DNA of 64,000 nucleotides from Warburgia ugandensis. Taxonomy: Eukaryota; Streptophyta; Magnoliopsida; Canellales; Canellaceae. Every line of letters starts with the position of its first letter. Position 1 is the stretch's first letter. The notes under the pieces were generated by a model, which was not told the DNA's origin, ran no database searches, and saw only the letters and a program-made list of their open reading frames with translations. The stretch spans positions 22,708,990 to 22,772,989 of the forward strand of contig CP141139.1 in the NCBI GenBank assembly GCA_035236585.1. The letters run 5' to 3'. Below are positions 1 to 9,343 of the stretch, piece by piece. Both the position numbers and the translations under genes were made by a program.

Positions 1-23
1 CTCAAGGGCAAAGAAGGGGAGAT

Positions 24-331
24 TGTTGGAGTAGGCTGCATATGATTCATATTCATGTGAGATAGAAATAATACATATATGTAATTCTAGGTCATTGTAA
101 GTGAGTGAAAGAAATTGAGACATTGAGAAGTAGAGGGTTGACGGAGGATTTTAGCCTCCTCTTCCTCCTCTTAGCGTAATCTAATCAGATAGTAGATTCC
201 TCCTCTATCGTGAATGTAGACATGATACCCAAACAATATAAACTCCTTGTCTTTCTTCATATGCACTTATCCTTATAGATATACGACCCTAATTGTTAGA
301 TCTGTCAAACTGCGACAGATCTGACACAACA
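24..331 (+). mobile_element. Copia-type 3' LTR (element body lies off the left edge)
   Basis: A purine tract at 11-23 (aagaaggggagat) is directly followed by TGTTGGA, and the segment closes with CACAACA at 331. TGTTG...CAACA is a matched terminal inverted repeat typical of Ty1/copia LTRs, and the length (308 bp) is normal for that group. A TATA-like stretch (caatataaa) lies near 235. The polypurine tract on the left means this is the downstream LTR of a plus-strand element whose coding region is outside the window. The target duplication cannot be tested because the other end is missing. A solo LTR is less likely because of the adjoining polypurine tract. Confidence 0.7.
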
Positions 332-1656
332 TGTTCTAAAGCCCTAGAACCACAACTTCCTTGTCATCAACCAACCTCTCCTCTATCCTGAGGAAAGAGT
401 TTACCAACTTTGTTTTGATGGTGCTTCTACAAATAATCCTAGTTCTGGGGGGGGTCCAGGAGTTATTCTACGTGATCATAATTGACAGGTCTTGGCTAGG
501 AGAGCCGATTGTATTGGAAGATGCTAAAACAACTTGGCAGAGGGGAATGGTTAACTAACTGGTCTGCTTCTTGCTCGTGATCTCTAAAAATCTAAATTGT
601 AAGTTTGCGGCGATTCGAGGATTGTGATTACAAACCATGGAAGTATGTTGAAAGGGAAAGGAAAGAAACCTGTCTTCGATGACTCTTCACATAAGAGGGC
701 ATGTAAAGTTGCTTCTGAGAAGCTTCCGACAGACAGTTCTGGTGGTGGGCTCTCACAAGTAAATTTTCTATTGCATGGGATAGTGCTCCTCATTTTGTTA
801 ATAGGTATCATCTCATGATGTTTTTGGATAGAGGAGAGATGGAGTAAGAAAGTGATGTAACTTGTCCTTGCCCTGGTCTATTAACGAAATATTTCTTTTC
901 AAAGAAAAGAGGCTAAACTGTATAAAAGTTATAAACGAGGGTAAATATGAAGAAAAGTAGAAAATAAGACCAGCTGGTAAGTAACGGCGCTTGATGTTAG
1001 AGATTTTTGGCAAATAGCTTTTCAAACCGAATGTATTTGCTGAGCATCAAACTTTTGATGATCATTTGGACTAATCTTTCATAATAAAAAGTTTGGCAAA
1101 AAGTTTTATTCCCCAGAGGACAAGTGTTTTCTTCATCTTTATTGCGTTTATCAAAGGTTGGAGTCTCAACGATCTCTTTTGACAAGGGATTAAATTTAGA
1201 AATATATGTGAGTGATTTGCTTTATAATTCTTGCTTCATATAAAAAGATAATAATCCGGGAACAAATACTCACATGCCCTTTAGTAATAATGATACGTCC
1301 TCTTTTAGCGTTTGGTAGTAAAAGGAGATCCACTTCTGAGTCATCAAACCGTCCGTTCCTATTAAATCTCTTGCTATGAATGATTCAGACATTATTCTTA
1401 ATCTTTGATACTGTCCGTTCTAAACCCAAGAAAGCAATGCTGCCACGCCTTTGATCATCCAATCTATGGGATTTTGGCCTTTTGGGTTAGGGCTCATCTC
1501 TTGGACGGTTTAGATTATCATGGGAGCAGGCCCTTTAAGTGAAAGTCCCAAAAAACTCCAATAATGATCATGTGGCACTAACTCTAGAGAGGGTATATGA
1601 GTTCCAATGATATTCTTGTTTCATCTCCTGTTGCTTTAACTTTGTATGTTTGCTGA
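332..1656. other. Unassigned flank between copia LTR and LINE
   Basis: About 1.3 kb with no recognisable domain. Short open frames exist (361-558 and 624-818 on +), but neither resembles a known family. The second could be imagined as a first exon because a GTAAAT donor-like site follows CTCTCACAA near 760, but nothing else supports it. I see no RNA gene or repeat structure here. Confidence 0.4.
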
Positions 1657-2191
1657 AATCATCAAGACCTATCCCAATTAGGGGTCGGCCAAATGAATCT
1701 TATTCCTCTATTCCACTTTATTAAATACCATGGTTTCATTTAGCCCCAAAGTTTTTAAATCTTTCCTCATCACTTCTATCTACGTTCTTTTGGGCCTTCC
1801 CCATGTCCTTTTAGAACCTTCTACTTGCATTGCCTCACTCCTTCTAACTGGTGCCATTGTTAGTCTCTTTTGGACATGTCCAAATCATCTAAGTCTAATC
1901 TCCCTCATCTTATTACCTATTGGTGCTACCCCTAAATTTTCTCTAATATTTTCATTTCTTGTCTTACCACTCATCCATCTCAACATTCTCATTTCTGCAA
2001 CACTCATCTTATGAGTATCGTGTTCCTTAACTGGCCAACACTCTGATCCATAGAGCATGGCCGGCCTTGTAGCCATCCTATAGAATTTTCCTTTTAGTTT
2101 GAGTGGCACCCGCCGATCACATAAAACTTCAGATGCACATCTCTATTTGTTCCAACCCTCTTGGATTCTCTAGGTAACCTCCCTCCCAATC
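1657..2191 (-). mobile_element. RTE-type LINE, 3' segment (split by the Tekay insertion)
   Basis: Read on the minus strand this is the C-terminal part of an RTE-clade LINE polyprotein, including LKLKGKFYRMATRPAMLYGS and RMLRWMSGKTRNENIRENLG, the region downstream of the RT core in plant RTE elements. The 3' end carries the common plant RTE tail (gccgacccctaattgggat) and stops near 1657 in a short TGAT-type repeat. The other part of the same copy lies at 11955-14810, beyond the inserted gypsy element. The frame is interrupted, so the copy is dead. Confidence 0.85.
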
Positions 2192-4757
2192 TGTAATGAC
2201 TCCAATTTTGTAATATTGAAATTCCAAGTTTAGCAATGAAAAGTTCAGTTTTTAAAGAAAAGGGAATTTTAGTCATTTCACTATTTACCTTGACTGACCC
2301 CATAAATTTGGTCTTAAAAATGGTTCCATTAGATGCGTCTCGGAAAAAGGAATCCAACGAGACCAAAATCACCCAAAACGGAGTTAAAATGAGCAAGATA
2401 TGGCCCTTTGAAGTTCAGGGACAAAATTGTAAATTTTACAAAAACGGTTTAACCTGCAAAACACAGGGGCCCGTTTTGATACGGGCACCCCTTCATCTTC
2501 AACCTCTAGAGGGTTCTAGAAGGCGGTAATTGGAGGAGAAATCATCACCATTCTGGAGGTTTCTCCACCGCCATTCAAAGGCGGTGAGAGCCCCCTCCAG
2601 AACCCTCTCTTAGCTCTATAAATAGAGCTCTTAGGTGCCTCTAATGGCAGCCCAAAACATTGGAGAAAACCCATCGTTGAGCAGTGGCCTAGAGGAAAAA
2701 ACAAGGAGAAAAACCCAGCAACAAGCCAAGTACGTCCGAGATCGCTCGAAACCCATCTCCACCATAGTTCCAGGAATGATTTCCTTAGGTTTTTGCATGA
2801 AAAACCATGCAAAACGGAGCACAGGAGAGCCACCAAGGACCCAGGGGCGTCCCCTGGGCCGCACTGGTTCGACAGGGTCAAACCAGGGTGACCTAAGGAT
2901 GACTCGGGTCCCCAACGAGCAAGACGATCCAATAGGAATGTCACACGTCGTCCTGCGTCGACCCACGCAAAAGAGAGGAGCGGCGGGAAAAACCCGACAT
3001 GTCTGCAGATGTGCCCACTAAGGTGCACACCGCAGACACGCAGTGCTCTAGTGCTGCAGGTTCTAGGGCGCACGACGCAGTCGTGCAGCACCCTAGCATT
3101 CTGTTTTTTTCATTCTTAAGACTCTATGTACATATGACACTAAAACGCTTATAACTTGAGATCTAGAGCTCCGATTGAGGCGCTGCAAAAGGCGTTGTGT
3201 TCGTGTCGACGACGCAGACACATCCAAACTATAAAATCCCTGATCAAGGGCCAATCAAAGGTGGGTATGACCCTTAAAATAGGATGGTGGCGCGTGGCCA
3301 CTAGAACTTTGGAAAACTAAGGATACCAAGGCCCAATTAGGACCTTAGGACACCCATAGGCATAGGGATGGACCCTTAATGCCTAAGTAATAAGACCAAT
3401 TACTCTAAAACCCATAAAAGATAGGCCAAACTAACCTTGATTCCCCAAACCATGATCAGGAGCGTCCGAGGACAAAAGGGTTAGCACGACCTAGCCAGGT
3501 AGGTGCTCTATCACTATTAGATTCTTTTAAAAGAACTATTATTGTTTTGAGAACATATGTTTTAAATATATGACTTGATTTGCATGACTTAATTCAGCAT
3601 GCATGATAAATGCTTTGTACATAGCCATGTTTTGAAATGATTGCATATACATTATGCACATATATGTTTTGCAAACAAGTGCATACATTGCATGATTTAA
3701 GTACTTGTAAAGATTGCATGTCCTTGAGGGTTGCCAAAAGACGCTGGAGTGCCGAAGGCCAGGCAGTTGTGAGGGACCCAAAGAGGATAAGTTTTCAAAA
3801 AGAGGTTTTGGCTTATTTAATCTTATGTGATTTGGGCAAGTAAGCCCGTGGGTGCTATGCCGAGGGGTCTGGGTTGGCCACCCGGCCTCTACCACTATTA
3901 GGTGGATGGGTACCACGCCCAAAAAGAGGCAAGTCCCTACGTCGACTGCATGTAGTACAGGGGGCTACCACTGGTGTCACGGCACTGGGTCGACATGTCA
4001 TAGGCCCCGTGGAGGCTATAACCAAGTGTCCTCAGGTACCCGGGGACCACACAGCGAGGAGGTCGTGGGCATAGTGGACCCTATGGTTTGATGATTTATG
4101 TGCATTGCATATGACATGATATGAGGTTGGTCGACCATACCATACTAGAGAACCATGAGTTGGACTCCATGAAGCATCTATTGCATATCATGATGTTATC
4201 ATATATATATATATATGATACTTTTAATTTTGGATTATGCGATCCTTTAAGTCATTAGTATTACAGTTTGATAACAGATTCTTATACTGATATTGAGCTT
4301 GAGTATTTAGACATGCACATGTTTTGAATGAGCATATGATTTTAAAACATCTCATGCATTATAAAACTAGTAGTGATAGGCTCCTATTGAGTATAGTATA
4401 TACTCACCCAATCCTCAACATTTTTCAGACACCAAGTAAATACTTAAGGGCAAGGAACGCTTGTGTTAGGAACCATTCAGGCTAAGTACAAGTAAGTAAA
4501 ACCCCTATCTTATCTTTCAATGTTACTTGATTGTAGTTACTCTCTAATAGCTGGGGCTGTGACTAACACTTTCTTGGAAATAATATTGATTTAAAATTTG
4601 CCATGGCTAAATAAATTGAAAATGTGTTTTGACACTCGGGGTTTTTATGAAAGGTTGTTTTCCAAATGAAAAATATTTTCATGCATTTCATATTTATAAA
4701 ACAAGAGATCTCGTTTGTTTATCAAAATTGCATCATATAAAAACTCGGGTCGTGACA
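2192..4757 (+). repeat. 5' LTR of the Tekay element (2,566 bp)
   Basis: Begins TGTAATGACTCC and ends GGGTCGTGACA, directly before the primer site. It aligns along its length with 9344-11954 and with the solo LTR 61467-63955. By eye the two LTRs of this element differ by a few percent, unevenly spread, plus indels: an AT tract near 4200 is shorter here, and about 40 bp near 10,120 is absent here. It contains a TATA box at 2617 preceded by GC-rich inverted repeats. Open frames inside it are shared between copies but resemble no protein. Confidence 0.95.
2617..2624 (+). promoter_or_regulatory. LTR promoter TATA box
   Basis: TATAAATA lies in a near-palindrome (AGCTCTATAAATAGAGCT, 2612-2629) and is retained at the same site in the other two LTR copies (9770 and 61894). 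The upstream 100 bp holds GGCGGTGA/TCACCGCC inverted repeats. This position, about 425 bp into the LTR, would be the U3 core promoter. Confidence 0.7.
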
Positions 4758-4759
4758 GT

Positions 4760-4771
4760 TGGTATCAGAGC
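4760..4771 (+). other. Primer binding site (initiator Met tRNA)
   Basis: TGGTATCAGAGC lies two bases after the LTR end. It is complementary to the 3' end of plant initiator methionine tRNA, the usual primer of plant Ty3/gypsy elements. Confidence 0.9.
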
Positions 4772-4898
4772 ACGGTTTAACGTTACTCACAGCCCACTTA
4801 TGAGGAGAATAACTTATAATCAAGTTTCATCCATGAAAGAGTAAGGGGTAATAGGATAACACAAAACTAAGATTTGGTGAATTGTCTTGTGATTACAG

Positions 4899-5920
4899 AT
4901 GCCTAGGAAGAAGGGAACCAATGCTCCAAGACTTGAAGCCCCACCAGTGGACTCCACTGGGTCGGGCGGGATGGCTGAGTTATTCCAACAATTCTTACAG
5001 AACATGGGACAATACCTGAATAGTCAAAGCCAAACTCCTACCCCTATAGATCCTTCCCCTAATAAAGCAATAGATAGGACTGAGGTTCAGTTAGAAAGGT
5101 TTCAGAAACTAGCTCCCTCATTCATAGGAGAAGATGAAGCATCTACAGCTGAAAAATGGTTAATTGATATTGAAAAGATATTTAAGGCCATGAACATAGC
5201 TGAAGAAAGAAAAGTACCCATGGCCACATTTGTGTTTAGAGGAGAGGCTACCTTTTGGTGGGAAACAGCAGAAAGAACTTATTTTGATCAGCAAGAAACA
5301 ATAGGATGGGAAGAGTTTAAAAAGGTCTTTAATGACAAATATTATCCTAAACATATAAGGAAATAGAAGGAAAAGGAATTTATGGACTTAGAACAAGGAA
5401 ATATGACCGTCCAACAGTATGAAAGTAGATTCATCAACCTCTGAAGATTTGCACCCCGTGCTTGTGCTGATGAGGAAGATGTGGCTGAAAGATTTGTAGA
5501 TGGACTCAACCCAGGACTCAGGAATAGAGTTCTAGGTTTCCAACCTTCCACAGTAGCCAAAGCCATAGAGATGGCCTCCCTATATGAAAAAGATTATCAA
5601 AGGAACCAGGCAATAAGAGAAACTAAGAACATCAACACCATGAAGAACAAAGGAAAGGGACCCTTTCAATCATCTGGACCTAGGCCACCTTTTAAGAAGC
5701 CGTTTGAAAACAAAGGAAGAAGACCAGACTGGAAGGCATGCCCTAGGTGTAACAGAAATCATCCAGGAAAACCATGTCCCACTTTCAACATCACTTGCTA
5801 TAGTTGTGGAGAATTAGGACATTTTTCTAGTAACTGTCCAAAAAGGAAAGTACAAGAGCATAAAGAAGATCAAGTTCCAAAAAGCCAAGGATGTGTCTTT
5901 GCCCTTACTTCCAGTCAAGC
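4899..5920 (+). pseudogene. Tekay gag (capsid and nucleocapsid), broken
   Basis: Starts at an ATG just after the leader (MPRKKGTNAP). The capsid part holds the gypsy gag motif W-x-IDIEKIF...FRGEATFWWE. The nucleocapsid has a CCHC zinc knuckle, CYSCGELGHFSSNC, at 5796-5837, which binds RNA during packaging, preceded by a second Cys/His cluster (CPRCNRNHPGKPC). In-frame stops are TAG at 5364-5366 and TGA at 5442-5444; the frame resumes unchanged after both. In an intact element this would be the N-terminal part of a single gag-pol polyprotein. Confidence 0.9.
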
Positions 5921-6341
5921 CCAAGCATCAAATGCAGTCGTTGAAGGTATTCTTTCTATCTATGATACACCTACTAAAATTCTATTTGATACAGGCTCCA
6001 CTCATTCTTTCATATCCTGGAAATTTGCATCATCCTTGGACATTATACCATAGGACTTAGACTTCACTCTAGAAGTCATGACTCCTGTAGGCCAGGCACT
6101 TCCCACCTATTCTTATCTCCAGGATGTCCCCATTTTGATTAAGGACCATTTGTTACATGCCAACCTTATCCACTTAGATATGAATGACTTCGACATCATC
6201 CTAGGTATGGACTGGCTAGCCTTTCATAAGCCTTTGTTGATTGCCATCAGAAGCGTGTCACTTTTACCCTACCTAATAGAGACACTTTCACCCTCCAAGG
6301 AAGAAAGGATTATTCTGGAGCGTGTGTTATTTCTGCCATGA
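5921..6341 (+). pseudogene. Tekay aspartic protease, broken
   Basis: Retropepsin-type protease that would cleave the polyprotein. The catalytic triplet is visible as FDTGSTHSFIS with Asp-Thr-Gly at 5988-5996, and the second conserved block is FDIILGMDWLAFHKP at about 6190-6230. A TAG stop at 6051-6053 interrupts the domain, and a frameshift near 6240 moves the following spacer into the frame used by reverse transcriptase. It lies directly between gag and RT in the usual gypsy order. Confidence 0.88.
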
Positions 6342-8026
6342 AAGCAATTAAACACATTGCTCAAGGATGCCCCTTCTTCTTAGCCAAGATTGAATCCGTC
6401 GAGAATCCCCAACCAAAGCTTGAGGATGTTGAGGTTGTCCAAGAATTTCATGACGTATTCCTTGAGGACTTACCAGGTCTACCTCCACCAAGGGAAATTG
6501 AGTTCATCATTGACCTTATACCCGGTACTTCCCCCATTTCCAAAGCTCCTTACCGAATGGCTCCTGCAGAACTAAGAGAAATGAAGACCCAGTTACAGGA
6601 ACTACTTGACAAAGGGTTCATACGAACTAGCGTGTCTCCGTGGGGAGCTCCAGTCCTTTTCGTTAAGAAAAAGGATGGCTCCATGAGATTGTACGTAGAC
6701 TAGTGGATGCCGAATAGGGTCACCATTAAAAATAAGTACCCTCTTCCCCAAATTGATGATCTTTTCGATCAACTTCAGTCAGCTAGAGTCTTCTCTAAGA
6801 TTGATCTACGATCAGGGTACCATCAACTTCAAGTTAGAGAAGAAGATATCCCCAAGACAGCCTTTAGGACTTGATACGACCATTATGAATTCAGAGTGAT
6901 GTCCTTTGGTTTGACTAATGCTCCAGCCGCGTTTATGGACCTCATGAATAGGGTGTTCAAGGAGTACTTAGATAAATTCATCATAGTGTTTGTGGATGAT
7001 ATCTTAATATATTTTGAAACTCCTGAAGACCATATGGAACATCTAAGGATAACATTAAGCACCCTACGAGCACACAAGCTATATGCAAAATTCAGTAAGT
7101 GTGAGTTTTGGCTAGAAAAGGTTAATTTCTTAGGACACATTATTTCTCAAGATGGCATAGCAGTTGACCCTACTAAGGTTGAATCAGTACAGAACTGGGA
7201 AAGACCTAAGATAATCACAGAAATAAGAAGCTTCTTAGGACTTGCCGAATATTACAGGAGATTCATTGAAGGTTTTTCACAAATGGCTTTACCTCTAACT
7301 AAGCTAACTAGGAAAGACACAAGATTTGAATGGATTGATAAATGTGAGGAAAGCTTCCAAGAACTAAAAAGAAGGTTGACTACCGCACCTGTCCTTACCT
7401 TACCTTCAGGAAGTGGCGGATTTGAGATATACAGCGATGCCTCGCAACAAGGGCTAGGCTGCGTACTTATGCAACATGGGAAGGTAATCGCTTATGCTTC
7501 TTGACAACTCAAGAAGCATGAAGACAATTACCCAACCCATGACTTGGAATTAGCAGCCATAGTCTTTGCCTTGCAAATATGGAGACATTATTTATATGGG
7601 GAAAAGTTTGAAGTTTTTATAGATCACAAGAGTCTTAAATATATCTTTTCCCAACAAGACTTAAACATGCGACAAAGAAGATGGATGGAATACTTAAAAG
7701 ACTATGACTTCTCCATTCATTATCACCCTGGAAAAGCTAATGTGGTAGCTGATGCATTAAGCAGAAAAGCCCAAGGGATGTGTGCAAGTTTATTAACTAA
7801 GAGATGGAAGCTACTACAAGAAGTAATCACATGGGAACCAGACATAAGCAAGCACAAGATCATCATGGCAGGACTAACAATAAAGTCGGCTGTTAATGAA
7901 AAAGTTAAGCAAGAACAGAAAGGAGATCCAGATATACAAGCTTTTATAGGAAAACTAGGATTTACAAAAAGGGAAGATGGTAGCGTTTACATGCAAAGAA
8001 GATTAGTGGTACTAATGAAGAGTTAA
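6338..8026 (+). pseudogene. Tekay reverse transcriptase and RNase H, broken
   Basis: RT copies element RNA into DNA and RNase H removes the RNA strand. RT motifs in order: GFIRTSVSPWGAPVLFVKKKDGS (6610-6680), [10 protein letters not shown] (about 6800), [11 protein letters not shown] (about 6900), and the catalytic box FVDD at 6989-7000, followed by LGHIIS. RNase H shows [33 protein letters not shown] and HHPGK-type [16 protein letters not shown] (7725-7770). In-frame stops: TAG 6701-6703, TGA 6872-6874, TGA 7502-7504. A single-base deletion near 8013 shifts the frame into integrase. Confidence 0.92.
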
Positions 8027-9294
8027 GACAAGAAATCTTAAAAGAGGCTCATCGGTCTAAGTATACTATACACCCAGGAGGGACAAAGATGTATCAAGAC
8101 TTAAAGAAACAATATTGGTGGGATGGTATGAAAAGAGACATAGGGGAATTTGTGGCAAAGTGTTTAACATGTCAACAAGTAAAGGCTGAACATCAAAGAC
8201 CTGCAGGATTGTTACAACCCCTTGAGTTACTCGAATGGAAATGGGACCATATTACAACGGACTTCATCGTAGGGCTACCCAAGACCTCTAAGGGTCATGA
8301 CATGATCTGGGTAATTGTTGATAGATTAACTAAGACAGCCCATTTCCTTCCTATACGTCATACCCAATCCACTGACAGCCTAGCTCAGCTATACATCAAA
8401 GAGATAGTAAGTCTACATGGTATACCCCTTAGTATCACTTCAGATAGGGATAGCCGCTTCACTTCGCAACTCTGGAAGTCTGTCCAAAAATCCTTAGGAT
8501 CTTCCTTGAACTATAGCATAGCCTTCCATCCACAGACCGATGGACAGTCAGAGTGCACAATCCAGATAGTCGAAGATATGTTGCGGACTTGTGCCCTTGA
8601 TTGGAAGTAGAGCTGGGATGAAAACCTACCGCTAATCGAGTCTGCGTACAACAATAGCTTTCAGTCAAGCATTGGCATGGCTCCATATGAGGCGCTCTAT
8701 GGGAGACCCTGTCGATCACCCACCAGTTGGAGTGAAGTTGGAGAGTCTAGGGTGCTCCAATCCGAGCTAGTAGAGCAATGTGCCGAGAAGGTCAAACTCA
8801 TAAGAAGTCGCCTCCTCACAACTCAAAGCCGCCAAAAGAGCTATGCTGATCGAAGGAGGAGACCATTGGAATTCTACATAGGAGAGCACGTTTTCCTAAA
8901 GATATCTCCTACTAAAGGAGTTATGCGGTTCTGTATCAAAGGTAAGCTTAGTCCACGTTACATAGGACCTTTCAAAATCCTTGAGAAAGTGGGAAAAGTG
9001 GCCTACAGGATCTCACTACCCCCTCAGCTATCCGAAGTGCATAACGTATTCCATGTATCTATGCTAAGGAGGTACGTGCCTGACCCCGCTCATGTCATCG
9101 ACCAGGTACCCATAGAGTTGACGGAGGATCTCAAGCTAGAGACAAGACCAGTTGAGATTCGGGATCATAAGAATAAGAAGCTACGGAACAAGAACATACC
9201 CTTAGTCAAAGTTTTGTGGAGAAATGCGCACATGGAAGAAGAGACTTGGGAACTGGAGTTAGAAATGGGAGAAAAGTACCCCGAGATCTTTTGA
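8027..9294 (+). pseudogene. Tekay integrase with C-terminal chromodomain, broken
   Basis: Integrase inserts the cDNA. The N-terminal HHCC zinc finger is seen as H-x-H then CLTCQQVKAEH (8045-8200). The catalytic core has TDFIVGLPKT (first Asp), SITSDRDSRF (second Asp) and QTDGQSEC (Glu). A TAG at 8608-8610 cuts the core. The C-terminal GPF/Y region (RYIGPFKILEKVGKVAYRI) and HNVFHVSMLRRYVPDP follow, then a chromodomain at about 9145-9290 (IPLVKVLWRNAHMEEETWE). Chromodomains of this class are thought to steer integration to marked chromatin. The frame ends at TGA 9292-9294, about 35 bp before the polypurine tract. Confidence 0.93.
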
Positions 9295-9330
9295 CTGTAT
9301 ATAGTAGAATTTCGGGGGCAAAATTCCCCT

Positions 9331-9343
9331 AAGGGGGTAAGAA
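9331..9343 (+). other. Polypurine tract of the Tekay element
   Basis: The purine-rich tract AAGGGGGTAAGAA lies immediately upstream of the 3' LTR start TGTAATGACTCC. This is the plus-strand DNA priming site of reverse transcription. Confidence 0.85.

Noticed and set aside
361-818. Two short plus-strand frames after the copia LTR as possible exons
   Set aside because: No domain, no coherent splice pairing, and minus-strand frames of equal length overlap them.
2516-3091. A 191-codon minus-strand open frame in the 5' LTR
   Set aside because: It is interrupted in the 3' LTR and the solo LTR, overlaps the promoter and has no domain similarity.
3539-3922. A 127-codon minus-strand open frame found at the same place in both Tekay LTRs (also 10,726-11,109)
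   Set aside because: The LTRs are near-identical by descent, so a shared open frame is expected. The same region in the older solo LTR (62,774-63,197) is broken into different frames, and the protein resembles nothing.
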